Assembly: GCA_033398695.1 (NCBI GenBank)
Contig: CM065809.1
Coordinates: 88,083,644-88,147,643 of the forward strand
Direction of reading: 5' to 3'
Source of the DNA: Orobanche coerulescens
Lineage: Eukaryota > Streptophyta > Magnoliopsida > Lamiales > Orobanchaceae
DNA length: 64,000 nt
The translations under genes were made by a program, and so were the position numbers. Below the pieces are notes generated by a model that saw only the letters and a list, made by a program, of their open reading frames with translations, had not been told where the DNA came from and searched no databases. Positions 1-12,444 of this stretch are shown here, piece after piece; position 1 is the stretch's first letter; each line of letters starts with the position of its first letter.

Positions 1-548
1 AATAGTGGTTAAGAAGAACCGATGTTAATTATCTACAACAATGGTGGTTGCTAAAACCGCTGTTAAAATTAAGAGCGGGACATTCAACGGAGGTTCTGGA
101 ACCGTTGTTAATTGGCCACCAGAACTGCTGTTAAAAGCCTGTGTTGTAGTAGTATTTGTACTCAAACTATGCTCAAGGATTACGAGAACAATAATACTCG
201 TGCTCAGTAAAATGAGAATTATGGTACGCATATAATATGAATTTTATTTTATCATGTAATATGAGAACTTGAACCAAATATATATGCATTTAAAGTTTGT
301 TTATTATACGTTTATATGTGCAGATATCTGATGATGTTGGAGCACTATCTAATGATGTTATTCATAAAATTCGAGCTGATTGGGGACACTATTTTTTGGA
401 GGTTCGAAAATGTCTTGCGACATGATTTTGTGTATTTGTATGAATTATACATTTGATATTTGTATGAATTATTTGGATGAATTGGTGGATTTTTTTTGGT
501 ATTATCTCCAATGAATTTATTGTTGGTTAGTTCATTTCTGGTGTGTTT
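1..548. other. Unassigned left edge with CACTA-like subterminal repeats
   Basis: No gene is visible. Bases 18-140 hold four short related units around the core AACCGCTGTTAAAA (near 18, 53, 100 and 121). Subterminal repeats of this style are typical of plant CACTA (En/Spm) DNA transposons, so this may be the inner end of one that runs off the window. No CACTA terminus or transposase is visible, so this is inference. Bases 240-548 are AT-rich with no recognised content. Confidence 0.3.
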
Positions 549-858
549 TGTAATATCCGGAATTTCTACTACTGTTGTTTGATATTATTTTATCCGAGTT
601 ATATTGTACAGCGTGGAATCTGTACAGTAGGGATAAAATAAATAAAGGACTGAGAAGTCAGTATTGGTATAATTGTCGTATCTGGTCGACAGTTGCATTT
701 GAGGATATCGTGTATCAGGTTATCGTACTTTCGATATAGAGTATATCGTATAAGAATATTATTGGATTCAGTGTTTGTGTTCAGTGTGTCTTATGTTCGT
801 TTTTGGTATGTCGAGACGTTGGACAAGAATAGCTGAAAATGGCTAAGTGTAACATTAT

Positions 859-1342
859 TAGCGCACGCTAATAATCATGAGTAGCGCACGCTATCGTGCA
901 GGTTTAGCGCACGCTACGGATATAAGATAACGCACGCTAATGCAGTCTGATCGTAAGGAATCTACGCGTGGACCAGGCCACTTTCGGCGCACGTTCTGAT
1001 AAGTCAACGGATGTTGTAATGTAGTGTTAGCGCACGCTAATGCATGTTGATTAGCGCACGCTAACTGTATATCGGTCAACAGGGAATCTTAGCTTTATTG
1101 GTTGCTTTCGGCATGTGGGGTCACGAGCATCTTCGTGGTAGGTGTAGACTGTAGCAAGTCAACTGGTATTAGCGCACGCTAAATGTAAGGACTTGCGTAC
1201 GCTAGACAGTGTAAGTTACGTACGCTAATGCATGGGCATTACGTACGTAAGCACATGTACGAAGCCAAACAGTTGCCTCTGGACTGCGATAGCGCACGCT
1301 AACAAAGTCAGCTGGCGCACGCTAAGGCTGTTGCGCACGCTA
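859..1342 (+). promoter_or_regulatory. 23-bp phased palindrome array (TAGCGCACGCTA) in A LTR
   Basis: About 14 copies of a 12-bp self-complementary motif, mostly TAGCGCACGCTA with some TTACGTACGTAA. Starts are 859, 882, 905, 928, (984 degenerate), 1028, 1052, 1170, 1193, 1216, 1239, 1290, 1313 and 1331. Most neighbours are 23 or 24 bp apart, and the last step before the TATA box is 18 bp. Spacer bases between copies are not conserved. The position suggests binding sites for a transcription factor or other DNA-binding protein; the protein is unknown. Confidence 0.85.
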
Positions 1343-1350
1343 GTAATATA

Positions 1351-1361
1351 CTTTATAAAAA
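1351..1361 (+). promoter_or_regulatory. TATA box of A LTR
   Basis: CTTTATAAAAA lies about 10 bp downstream of the last palindrome of the array, in a good context for the U3/R boundary. Confidence 0.65.
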
Positions 1362-2078
1362 GGGACAGAAGGGTGTTATGAAGCATTTCGTCCATTCCTT
1401 CCTTGCAACCGAGAGAGAGAGTTTTTAGAGAGAAGTTTGAGGTCCCAAACACTGAGAGATGATAATCTTTAACAAAGATTAAGCTGAGGAACATAGATTA
1501 AAGTCTTGTTCTTGAAATTATTGATGATTCTTGGAATGAAGTTGATTGTTCTCCTTCATGGTTCGTTTATACAAGGTAATAGTTCTTCACTTTTGGATTT
1601 CGTTTGGATTGATTATTGATGTTCTTGAGTTGATGATTATCATATATTCGAGTTGATGAGCATGATAACGAGTTAGATTACCATACTAAGTTAGTGTTGT
1701 TATCAATATATGAGTATTGATATGTTTCGTATGGAATTCAAGAGATATGTTGATGTAATTCCCTTCTTCAATTCGGATTTTTGATGTTTTGTCGTTGGTT
1801 ACTTCGTATGGTAACGATTATGGTGGTGCTATTGTGATTCTTGAAGTTATATGAATTGTATGTCGAAGAACATGATGAATAAGGATTTTTAGATGTTAGA
1901 ACACATCGTATTTTGTCATTTTATGGATCATGAACGTGAATTCGGATAATTCGTGTCCTTGAAGAACTATTGAATTATATGTCATGATTGTTATGAAATC
2001 CTTAATATCGAGATGAGTTGATCATTGACATGATGGAAGTGTTAGACGATGCTTGAAATGCATGCCACTGCACAGCAT

Positions 2079-2160
2079 TAGCGCACGCTAAGCTTACTGG
2101 CTAGCGCACGCTAACGGGAGCAACCTAGCGCACGCTACGTTATGCGTTTAACGTGCGCTA
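2079..2160 (+). promoter_or_regulatory. Second palindrome cluster inside A LTR
   Basis: Four copies of the same 12-bp motif start at 2079, 2102, 2126 and 2149 (steps 23, 24, 23). The cluster lies about 0.7 kb downstream of the TATA box, so inside the likely transcribed part of the LTR. Confidence 0.8.
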
Positions 2161-2944
2161 AGTAGGCAGACAGTGCAGTATTTTTGTGTTTTGATTATGA
2201 ATTCGTGATGGTTTGACTTGGTTTGTTCTGACTGTGTTTATTCGAGGTTGTGTTGAACCGTTGAGTTCGATTGGTTAGTTTTGTCGGTTGTTGATTGTTA
2301 TCGGATATGTGTTATTTGATTTCTTCGATAGGTTGAGATTATTGATCGGTGATTATAACCGGATGTTGCGGTCATGTTCGAGTATGTCCATTGTATTGCT
2401 TTTGATCGGGGCTGAGGAGCTCGTAGACAAAGGCAATGTGTTCGGTAGCAGCTTCGTGGTATCGGTATCGAGGCAAGTTATTACTTGCCCAGTTATAATA
2501 TTTAATGAATGGTTTCAGTTTCATTTCGTTTATAATGCATATAGCGATGATTATTATTATGAACTCTGGGTATTCGGATCGCATATCGTTCTTTCGATTC
2601 TGGGAGGTAAATAATAATGTATATGCTTTATCTCAGTTATTAGTATGTTCGGGTATTGAGGTTACATTATGGTAAAGACGAGGATATGAGTATCTGTAGT
2701 CCATGGTACGTTTGGATCGCCGAGCATTGCGGATACTCGTCGGAGATGGTTTGATATCGAGATTTCTCCCGAAGGACTCGGGGCAAGTATCTTATATCGA
2801 TTCAGTTAGTGTTAGTGATTTGATCATGCATATTGTCATTCATGTTGTCGAACATGAGGTCGTCTTAGTGGATTTGTCATATTGTCGTTCATGTTCTGTT
2901 GTTCATGTTGATGAACATTTCGATTTGCATATGTGTACGCATAA

Positions 2945-3252
2945 TTATGTTGTTTGTGTTGTGTTGATCCGATGGGATCGTGTGATCTATGCTGAGGGCG
3001 CTGGATCAGATGTCCACCTCGTGTTGGTCCGACGGGATCATCTTGGGATCTATGCTAAGGGCGCTGGATCATTGGACGGGTTTTTTCCACCTCGTGTTGG
3101 TCCGACGGGATCATCTTGGGATCTATGCTGAGGGCGCTGGATCGTTGGATTACCCAGTGTTGTGTTGTTGTATGTATATTATTGGTTATCCACCTCGTGT
3201 TGATCTTGTAGGATCATCTTGGGATCTATGCTGAGGGCGCTGGATCATGGGA
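2945..3252 (+). repeat. Tandem repeat in A LTR
   Basis: Four imperfect units built on GGATCATCTTGGGATCTATG followed by CTGAGGGCGCTGGATC, with spacers of different length. The same unit occurs twice in each LTR of element G (about 39207-39345 and 60157-60292), which links the two families. Confidence 0.7.
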
Positions 3253-4145
3253 TTGCCATTGAGTATACAATGTTATTCTTTTTGATCATATTGACGTTGT
3301 CACATGAGTATGAATTTGTAGGTCTTGTGTTAGGACCGTGTTCGTATGTGCTTTGATCTGATCTCGGATTAGACTGACATGAGTGTCATGAGATTGTGCA
3401 TCTTGAGGTATGTTCCGTATTTCCCTTGGTATTTGTCTTTGATGGGCAATTGGTTTTCGTGTCGAGATGTGATGATGTTACCCGACGGATTTGGATTGGG
3501 CAGAGTTAGTAGATTTCGTAACAGTGAGTTATGATGATGTTTTGAGAACCTTGGGTACTGTGCGAGATGTGAATTTTGGTAAGGTTATGATGATAAGATT
3601 ACATTGGTCGTATTCTTATGTTGTATTCTCGTTGGTATGTAATTATTAATGTTTTGTGACGGTTATCATTGTTGGATATTATGGCTGACCCCATCATGGG
3701 ATATCTTTTTAGGTTTTTGGAGTATCGAGCTTGTAGCGGTCGTGAAGAGATGAGCTTCCCGGAGGATACTGGCTAGGACATGTTTTGTGCATTGAGTTTC
3801 TTGATTGGTTCTTGTATTCCGCTGCTAGAGTATCTTTATGGTTGGTCTTTTTCCGCTGCGTGAGTATTTTGAATTGACCTTTTGGTATCTGGTAACTGAG
3901 GTTTCTTTGGAAATCGTTTTCTAAACTTTTGAGTGTCGACCGTTTGGCCTTGCGATTTCAAATGAGTTTTTACGACGGTTTTTGATAAATGGATTTTGTA
4001 TTTATGCATTTTTAAAGATAGTACCGCCGTTGGCCTCTTGGGCATTTGTAAATGATTGTGAAAATTTCCTTTAGCCTTGTGGGTTCCATCTCGGGGCCCA
4101 CGGCGCTGTAATATTTCCGGTTAAATCTGGGGGTGTTACAGAATA

Positions 4146-4157
4146 TGGTATCGGAGC
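4146..4157 (+). other. Primer-binding site of element A
   Basis: TGGTATCGGAGC lies five bases after the LTR end and differs by one base from the standard plant initiator-Met tRNA primer site TGGTATCAGAGC. Confidence 0.8.
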
Positions 4158-5523
4158 TTAGGTTGAGAAAACCTAGGCATTTGGCTCGAGTTGGGTCGTG
4201 TTTTGTCGCGTCATTCGAGTTGTCGATTGACTAATTCTAGAGCCTTGAGTTTTTGTTGTTCACTCGGGCTTGTGCGTTTTGTGATTTACCAGTGTGGTAC
4301 TGGGTTTATGGTGAACCTTTCCAAATGGTGTTAACGAGATTCTCTGGAATGAGATGTATTGTGTTCTTGAGTCGAACTGATTTTACAAAACGTGTGTTTT
4401 GAAAATATCCATGTCGAGTATTTTCTAGAGTCGGGACATGTGCCAGTATCACGGGGAATCGTCGGCTTCACGATCTGTAAGTAATTGGATTCTTGAATTG
4501 TATGGAGATTTATTACCGTTCTAAGTTGATATGCTTTGAGATTCAGCAGATATTATGCGTTACAATATAAGGTGACAGAGTTGGGACAGGATTGATGATC
4601 TTGAGGAGTTATGATTTTGAGAAGCAGTATGTTGGTTAGATTTTGGAACGGAATTGTGTATTCGGGAGAAGGACTGTGGATTCGGGAGAAAGACTGTGGA
4701 TTGTTGAGAAGAACATATAATCATGCTAATTCATTTTGATAGATGAACTGCTTTTGAGCATTTGAAAATATACTTTTCAAAATGAATATTTCACGGATGT
4801 TTTACGGAAAATGACTTTTGGGCCGAGACCCAATCGATTTTGAAACAGTTTTATAACCCAGGACTTGGAGTCCGAAAAGGGTTTTCTACTTGTTAAACTT
4901 CTTGTAATACGGAATGAGATACGGGCTGAGACCCTAATGTCTCAAAAGACTTTTCTGTTTTCTAAAACACCCGAGAGTTGTAAAACACTTTACCGATCGT
5001 TTATGCATTTTATTTCTATCTTTCGGGGTTTTGATTTATTTGTTCAAATGAAACTTCTCGGGAAGTCTTTCGCTGTGTTTGACTTGTTGATATTTCAATG
5101 TTTTGTCATAGCATGGTTGAGGTAATCCAGGATGGGTTAATGGTTTGTTGCGAGCCATATGTGGAAAAAGGAATTTTTATCGGAGTCTATACATTGAGAT
5201 TTTGGAACTCTACCGTGTGGTTTTCCAATGGAATGTCAGTAGAATTGGTGACGAACCGAATTGGTATACAGGAGTATGGTTGTGGTCAATCATTTGCATG
5301 ATTCCATTTTTATTTAAACGTATGTTTTCGAAAAGAATTTTTATCAAGAACTTGGCACCAGCGAGCCGATTTAATTTTTAAAATTGATTTCGTGGTCTTA
5401 CGAAAATTTATGTTTTGAGTTTTCAAACTCTTGAAAGAATTTTCGAAAATTTGTCTTTTGACAAGACTATATGCATGAAAAACAGTAAATAGCAACCTAG
5501 TTACTACCAACATATAGCTCATG
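4158..5523 (+). other. Element A untranslated leader, truncated
   Basis: About 1.4 kb follows the primer-binding site. Only short frames occur and none resembles gag. The sequence stops matching any internal region at about 5523, where near-identity with the B LTR (21032 onward) begins. Confidence 0.5.
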
Positions 5524-6635
5524 GACTTGTGATAAAGTTTTGAAATCAGTTACTACTTACCTTGTTCAGGTGATACCTTTGCTTTTATACCAATAAGAGG
5601 TGGTTGTGCTGATATGTCTTCAGAGCCTTGATTGTCAACTTAATTGAGGTGTTGATGTTTTTTATGATTTCTCCTCGATTTCTTGATGGATTTTCGAAGT
5701 GTGGAGCTTATGGATCGAGTTCAGAGTGTCTATAAGAGTTTAGAGTCCGTTTACTACCTTATCTAAGTGGAAGAGTCGGTTTATAAGTGTGAAAGTACTA
5801 AAATACCCCTCAATGGCCTCCAGACGTCACGTTTAGAAGAATGGACCGGTTGAAGTTGTTATAATCCAGTTCTTGGATGTTTTAAACCGGTTATTAGTAG
5901 GGATTGATCATGTTTAGAGTATGGATGTATGGTCCAAGGTTTTTGATAAAGTTTAATATGTATTTTTATTGTTTAAACTCAACTACTTTTGCAAATACAT
6001 TCGAAAGTGGTAGAAAATGAGTTTGTTGTTATCTTTATGAAATTTTATATAATTAACCCTAGAAATAAGAGTCCGAGTACTCATTTATAAATATGACATT
6101 ATTCGACAATGAACTAAAGGACAAATTTATTTCTACCCGACCGCATTTGGGATGAATAAGATACTTACAAATCGAATGACTTAACAAAGGTTATCACTGA
6201 GACCCTGAATTTCATCATTGATGGTATTCACAAGTATCAAGATGCTTGACACGTGTTATCGAAATAATAAAGGGTTATTTACTTGAATCATCAATCCAAA
6301 TTGACTCAGTATACCCGCCGACTAAAACCCCGAGACCAACCGATAGACACGTCACTGATATTATTTACTGCTTATAGGCTTACCGCTTGAACTTGGGGTT
6401 ATGTTTAATGCTTAGCCACTTCAATGCCGTTAAATTAACTATCAAATAAGGTGAATCATGAAATGTCAAAATAATACTTACTAACAAGGAATGCATGAAT
6501 CATATTATTCAAATAATAGCAGTTTCATGTCACCCTGTCACATTTTTATACGATTAAGCATGAAGTCTTGCATGTTTTAAGATTAATATGCTATTATTGA
6601 CTAGACCTTGTGTGTGAGAGTGCTTGGGCATCACA
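5524..6635 (-). repeat. Element B 3' LTR, truncated
   Basis: Nearly identical to 21032-22135 of the right LTR. On the minus strand it starts TGTGATGCCC, next to the polypurine tract. The last ~960 bp of the LTR are missing at the junction with element A. Confidence 0.85.
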
Positions 6636-6647
6636 ATCTTCCCTCCG
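6636..6647 (-). other. Element B polypurine tract
   Basis: On the minus strand the purine run CGGAGGGAAGAT abuts the LTR start, the expected site of plus-strand priming. Confidence 0.65.
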
Positions 6648-6670
6648 TATAAAAATTTCATCCTCTAAAT

Positions 6671-8049
6671 TTACTTACCGAATAGAGCCGGATATTTATG
6701 CCTCATTTCATCTTCTTTTTCCCACGTGGCTTCTTCAACTGAGTGATTCTTTCACAACACCTTAACTAACGACATCTTTTTGTTCCTCAATTCTATTTGC
6801 TTACAATCCAAGATCTTAACCAGTGTCTCTTCATAATTCAAGTCCTCACTTAACGGTAATTGCTCATAGCTCAATATATGTGATGGATCCAAGTCGTACC
6901 TTTTCAACATTGAAACGTGAAAGACGTCGTGAACATTTGTTAGTGATGGCGGAAGTGATAACATGTATGCCACTTCTCCAATTCTTTCCAGTACCTCAAA
7001 TGGGCCTATATATCTTGGATTTAATTTCCCTTTCTTTCTGAATCTCATAATGCCCTTCATTGGTGCCACCTTGAGAAATACTTTGTCTCCGACATCAAAC
7101 TCAAGCATTCGTCGTCGGTTGTCCGCATAGCTCTTCTGCCGACTCTGAGTTGTAAGCATTCTTTTTCTAATTTTCTCGATGGCTTCTTTGGTTTTCTGCA
7201 CCAATTTTGGTCCAAGAAACTTCCTCTCACCAGCTCATCCCAATGAATCGGTGATCTGCACTTTCTGCCATAAAGAGGTTCATAAGGCGCCATGCCAATA
7301 GTAGAGTGGAAGCTGTTATTATACACGAACTCTATCAAAGGCAGGTAGGTATTCCAGGACCCTTGGAAATCCAATATGCACGCCCTTAACATGTCCTACA
7401 GAGTCTGGATAGTTCTCTCCGACTGACCATCAGTTTGTGGGTGAAACGCTGTAGTGAACGCCAACTTTGTTCCCAGAGCTTTATGTAAGCTCTTATAGAA
7501 TGATGAAGTAAAACGGGGATCTCTGTCTGATACAATTGATAAAGTCACACCATGCAGTCTTATAATTTCTCTAACGTATAGATTCACCAACTTATCCATG
7601 GAATACGTAGTATGTACCGGAAGAAAATGAGATGAGTTTGTAAGGTGATCAACTATAACCCATATGGCATCGTGACCTTCTCTGGTTCTTGGAAGTCCAA
7701 CTACAAAGTCTATAGTGATGTCTTCCCATTTCCATTTAGGAACATCCAGTGATTGTAATGACCCTGTGGGTCTTTGATGTTCTGCCTTTACTTGTTGACA
7801 AGTTAGGCACTAAGCCACAAATTTAACCACATAGTTCTTCATCCCAGGCCACCAATAGTGTATCTTTAGGTCCTTGTACATCTTGGTGGTTCTAGGATGT
7901 ACTGTATATGGAGCATTGTGAGCTTCTGAGAGTATCTCCTTCTTCAGACTACTATTATCCGGTACACATAGCCGCCCCTTGAAGTTGATAACTCCATCTG
8001 GTGTAATTCCGAAATCCTTGGATTTGCCTGTCTCAACTTCTTCCTTCAA
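6671..8049 (-). pseudogene. Element B integrase and chromodomain-like tail
   Basis: The order is an integrase zinc-binding part (8049-7810, ending at a stop just before CLTCQQVK), the DDE core, the GPF-type C-terminal part and a chromovirus-type tail ending YPALFGK with stop at 6671. Core landmarks visible are a D in TIDF, the D in VSDRDPRF and the E in SERTIQTL. Stops at about 7807, 7396 and in the tail (near 6750), plus a frame change near 7200, break it. Integrases of this family insert the cDNA, and the tail is thought to steer it to heterochromatin. Only the domain remnants are functional evidence. Confidence 0.85.
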
Positions 8050-9197
8050 ATGAGACAGATAGGATCCCTAAGTTGATCCTGTTTAATCGTCTCAAGTATG
8101 GTAGGTTGCAGCGTCATTGAAAATAGTTTTCTGACATGCCCTTCTTGCACAATCTGCAATCCCCACTTTTCCATCTCTCGTAATAATGGTTTCTGGGTCC
8201 CTATTATTGCCGATATGCTAGCATTAGACTTTATACTTAAAGCATCTGCAACAACATTTGCCTTACCTGGATGATAGTTTATTGTGCAATCATAATCCTT
8301 AACCAATTCCAGCCATCGCCTTTGCCGCATATTGAGTTCCTTCTGTGTGAAATAATACTTTAAGCTCTTATGATCCGTGTAATTTCACATTTTTCTCGAT
8401 AGAGGTAATGTCGCCATATTTTCAAGGCAAATACTACGGATGCCAATTCAAGATCGTGAGTTGGATGGTTTTTCTCACAATCCTTCAGTTGTCGTGAAGC
8501 ATAAGCAATTACTCTTCCATCTTGCATAAGCACAGCTCCCAATCCTGACTTTGACGCATCACTATAAATAACAAATCTTCCCATAGTTGTTGGAATCGAA
8601 AGGATCGGTGCAGATGTTAACCTCTGTTTCAGTTCTTCAAAGCTCTTATCACATGCGTCAGACCACTGAAACTTAACGTTCTTTCTCATCAGTTGAGTAA
8701 GCGGTGAGGCTATCTTGGAGAATCCTTCAACGAGTCGTCTATAATAACCTGCTAACCCCAAAAAACTGCGTACCTCATGAACACTCTTCGGTCTGGGCCA
8801 CTTACTCACGGCCTCCACTTTCCCTGGGTCAACTGAAATTCCTTCCTTCGACACTACATGCCCAAGGAATGCCACTTGTTCCCTCCAGAAGTCGCATTTC
8901 TTAAGCTTAGCATATAGCCGTTTATCCTTTAGGATACCCAACACGGTTCTCAATGTTCCTTGTGTTGAGCCAATGATCGAGAGTAGATAATTATTTCATT
9001 AATAAAGACAATGACAAATTTATCTAAGTACTCTCTAAAGACTCGATTCATTAAATCCATGAAAGCAGCAGGGGCATTAGTGAAACCAAAAGGCATCACT
9101 AGAAATTCATAGTGTCCATACCTGGTTCGAAATGCGTCTCTGGTATATCATCTTATTTGATCTTCAATTGATGGTAACCCGACCTTAAATCGATCTT
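8046..9197 (-). pseudogene. Element B reverse transcriptase (C-terminal half) and RNase H
   Basis: It continues from the PR-RT frame after a frame break near 9197. Recognisable blocks are [41 protein letters not shown] (RNase H) and [12 protein letters not shown]. The catalytic FIDD of Ty3/Gypsy reverse transcriptase reads FINE (codons 8995-9006), which changes both active-site aspartates. More stops lie near 8360 and 8340. The enzyme could not polymerise. Confidence 0.85.
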
Positions 9198-10163
9198 TCA
9201 AAATATTGCAGCTCCCTGAAGCTGGTTAAATAAATCGTCAATTCTTGGTAAGGGATATTTGTTCTTGATGGTCACCCTATTCAATTCTCTATAATCGATA
9301 CAGAGTCTCATGGTGCCATCCTTCTTCTTGACGAAGACTACTGGGGCTCCCCATGGTGAAAAACTGGGTCGTATGAATCCTTTATCAAGCAGTTCCTGCA
9401 ATTGAATTTTTAATTCTTTCAATTCCGTAGGAGCCATTCTGTACGGTATTTTCGATATTGGGGCTACTCCTGGAATCAACTCAATGTTGAATTCAATTTC
9501 TCTGTCTGGAGGTAGCCCTGGTAAATACTCTGGGAATACTTCTAGAAATTCCTGTACCACAGGTACATCTTCGGGTTTGTGGATCTGATCCTTCTGTGTG
9601 TCCACCACACTGGCTAAATAACCAACACATCCATTTCTAAGTAATTTTCGTGCCATTGCTGAAATTATTCTCGTTCTCAATTTGCTGCTAATGCCAACAA
9701 ACACAAACTCCTCTTCATCTGGTGGTTGTAATGTAACAATCTTCTTTTTACAATCCATGGTAGCATGATGCTTGGATAACCAATCCATCCCTAGGATCAC
9801 TTCATAATCCGACATGTTGAGCACAATGAGATCAGCATCTAGTTCCCGGTTATTAATTACTACACTACAGGATCTGAGAACTTTGTCCGAGGTCAAGAGT
9901 TCTCCTGAAGGGGTAGACACATTAAACTGCCCACCAAACTCTTCCAGTGGTTTGCACAACCTTCTCACATACTTGGTCGATGCAAATGAATGTGTTGCTC
10001 CTGGATCTAACAATGCATATGCAGGAATACCACAAATTAGTATGTTACCTGAGACGACTGCACGGTTGGCATCAGCCTCTGCCTGCGTGATTGCAAATAC
10101 TCTTCCTTGTACTTTCTTCTGCTCAGAGTAATTAGAGGTACACTCCTTCGAAAAATGACCCAT
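9198..10163 (-). pseudogene. Element B gag end, protease and reverse transcriptase N-terminus
   Basis: A 321-residue open stretch. It starts in the last zinc knuckle of gag (MGHFSKEC), then a retropepsin block with [11 protein letters not shown] and ILGMDWL, then the RT fingers with [34 protein letters not shown] and [12 protein letters not shown]. It ends at a stop where SKIDLRSGY would be expected. The protease site reads D-P-G in place of the usual D-T/S-G; similar variants occur in plant Gypsy elements, so this may not be inactivating. Confidence 0.9.
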
Positions 10164-10893
10164 CTTTCCACATTTGTACCAGGCCCCGGGTCCTTCTATG
10201 CAGACGCCAAAGTGATATCTTCCGCATTTTGCACATTTTGGATTTTGTTTACCTCCAGTGGATGGCTGTCCTCTGTTGTTGTCCTTAAACTGTTTCTGGC
10301 CATTACCTTTGTAGAACTAGCCTTGCCTCTTGTTACCCTTGTTTGAGTGTTGCCACTTGCCTTGGCCCTGTTGATAATTCGGCTGGTTCTGCTTTTCTTT
10401 AGCCTCTTTCTCCTTTCGTTCCTCCATGATTTTCCTTTGAGCCATTTCTGCATTTAGAGCTCGCTGAACCACTGCCACATATTTTGAGCCTCCAATTTCC
10501 CCGACTTGCACATATCTATATATCTCTGGTTTCAGATCCTCGATGAATTGCTAGACCTTTAGCTCATCCGTGCTTACCATGTGTGGCGCATACCTTGATA
10601 GCTCCTCAAATTTTCTGACATATTCATCAACTGACATGTCACCTTGCTTCAAGTTTGAAAATTCCTTCCGTTTTGTAGCTCATGCATATTTCCTAAGGTA
10701 TTTTGCCTCCAAAAGCTCTTTAAATTCCTCCCATGTCAGCCTAGGAACATCATATATACCCATCATGGTGTCCCATCAGTAACTAGCATCATTACGGAGG
10801 TAAAACACCGCACATGAAACCTTGGCCTCAACTGGGATTCTGCCATAGCTGAACATCCTTTCCATAGTTCGGAGCCAATTCTCAGAGATGCTC
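10164..10893 (-). pseudogene. Element B gag, 3' part
   Basis: After the TSD of C it resumes with the gag core ENWLRTMERMF, RIPVEAKVSCAVFYL and, across a stop, WDTMM. Charged and Q/N-rich segments follow, then a zinc-knuckle region. At least two stops and a frame change (near 10317-10453) break it. Confidence 0.75.
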
Positions 10894-10898
10894 GTATC
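10894..10898. repeat. Left target-site duplication of element C
   Basis: GTATC directly precedes the C LTR and is repeated at 19671-19675 directly after the other LTR. Confidence 0.95.
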
Positions 10899-11442
10899 TG
10901 TAACACCCCCAAGTTATTCAGGGAATATTACAGCACCGTAAGCCCCGCCATGGGGCCCACAAGGCTAAACATACGCGGAACTGTAAACTTTGACCGAGGA
11001 GGTCTACACACAATGGAATGAAAACAATACAAAGGTATTCAAAAACATAACCAATGTATTCACAGACATCACAACACGAATCAATACTTCGGCAAACACA
11101 GGCCCGAACATCAAAGAAAATGGAAAACAATACTCGAGTATTCAATAGCCAATCCAGTACAACAACACTGAACGGAAAACTCATAACATAACTGGAAGAA
11201 AGACACAGTATCACACTTGCCCACCATCTTCATGCCGACCCGATACCTGCCTGTCCGTCCTCCTGGAACCTGAAATACATGAAACGTATTTCCCCCATAA
11301 AGGGGTTAGCCGTCGAATAGCTAGTGCAGGTATATCAATATGAAACACAATACTCCTCGACAATAAAGTAAATGTAACCGTCAATTCATCAATTCAAGAC
11401 TAGTATTCCGGAATAACTAAAATCTCATAGTGCCACAACAAG

Positions 11443-11680
11443 ACGTATGTGAATGCCGTAGAAACGGTTCGTTCATATCATACGCCAATACGTATGGGAA
11501 TGCCGTAGAAATGGTTCGTTCATATCATACGCCGATACATGTATGAATGCCGTAGAAACGGTTCGTTCATATCATGCCATCAATACATACATGAATGCCG
11601 TAAAAACGGTTCGTTCATAATATGCCATCAATATATCTATGAATGCCGTAAAAACGGTTCGTTCATATCATACCATCAAT
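11443..11680. repeat. Five 47-48-bp tandem repeats in C 3' LTR
   Basis: Units start at 11443, 11490, 11537, 11585 and 11633. Each contains GAATGCCGTAGAAACGGTTC followed by GTTCATATCAT. In the 5' LTR a deletion joins CTAGTATT directly to GTTCATATCATACC near 18381-18400, which leaves only the tail of the last unit. Confidence 0.9.
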
Positions 11681-12444
11681 ATTTCTTACTTTCAAAGTTG
11701 AGAACGTACAATCATAAATGTATACTTGCCTTTGAGACATCGAGAAATCGAACGGAGGAAAGGTATGAGTTCGGTAGGTCCAAGAACGCACTTCCGGCAC
11801 CTAAACGATTCGCAAGGAATATGACAATTAATTATCCATACTCAAATTACACGAAGAGACTCCCGAAACTTGTCTACGATTCAAGAAAATATACGGGTGA
11901 ACAACTCAAGGCTTGGAAATCGCCCAAACTCCCACAAGTCCGAAAACGGCACAATCCAACCCGTAAAATCGTAAGAAAACACGCATACGATATAGATATA
12001 TCATAATCTCAAGGTTCTCAAGCTTCAATCGGATAAATCGGACGAATCTACGAAAACCCCCAAAATCCAACACAAAAATCAAAGTGTTCTTGAATAATCT
12101 TTCAATAATCCGATGAATACTCAAACATGTCCATAATCATGCATATATCACTTCATACTCCATGATTTTATCATCCAAAACGTCAATACCCATACAAAAT
12201 CGAGAAATCAAGATGTTGAAGAAATTACCTCTTGAATATCCAAGCTCTATGATCTAAGGAATACGCGTTAGATCGACTATCCGGGCTTCCCAACCGAATG
12301 AAAATGGTAAAAATCCAACACACAAGTGATAGATGTGAGAAAACTCCTCCCCTCAAACTCTCTCTCTCGCAAGTGGAAGAAGAAAATGGTGAGATGAGCT
12401 GCATCTCGCTCAAAAAGCACAATTTATGCAGTTGACCGCATTAT

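Larger units (their letters stand above)
549..4140 (+). repeat. Element A LTR (5')
   Basis: The LTR is about 3.6 kb, runs TG...CA, and is followed five bases later by a tRNA-iMet primer-binding site. It holds a phased palindrome array and TATA box in the presumed U3, a second palindrome cluster at 2079-2160 and a tandem repeat at 2945-3252. Open frames inside it (for example 2288-2614 and 2703-3131) have no recognisable domain and I do not count them as genes. Confidence 0.8.
549..5523 (+). mobile_element. Element A: truncated Ty3/Gypsy-type LTR retrotransposon
   Basis: It consists of one complete LTR (549-4140), a primer-binding site at 4146 and about 1.4 kb of leader, and then stops abruptly at about 5523 where element B's LTR begins. 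No gag, pol or second LTR remains. The LTR begins TGTAATATCC and ends GTTACA, like the chromoviral elements C and G here, and it shares an LTR tandem repeat with G, so I place it in the same broad lineage. The rest was probably lost by deletion with the left end of B. Confidence 0.7.

Noticed and set aside
859..1342. Phased siRNA explanation for the 23-bp period
   Set aside because: Spacer sequences differ and phasing restarts between clusters. Small-RNA size similarity alone is not evidence; small-RNA mapping would be needed.
2288..3131. Open frames inside the A LTR
   Set aside because: Low-complexity or repeat-derived residues, no domain, inside a non-coding LTR and partly from tandem repeats.
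4146..4157. tRNA gene fragments at tRNA-Met matches
   Set aside because: The matches are 12-17 bp beside LTR ends, as primer-binding sites should be; no cloverleaf follows.
11539..12006. Plus-strand open frame conserved in both C LTRs (also 18444-18731)
   Set aside because: LTR copies are duplicates by origin, the frame is antisense to the element, and no domain is recognisable.
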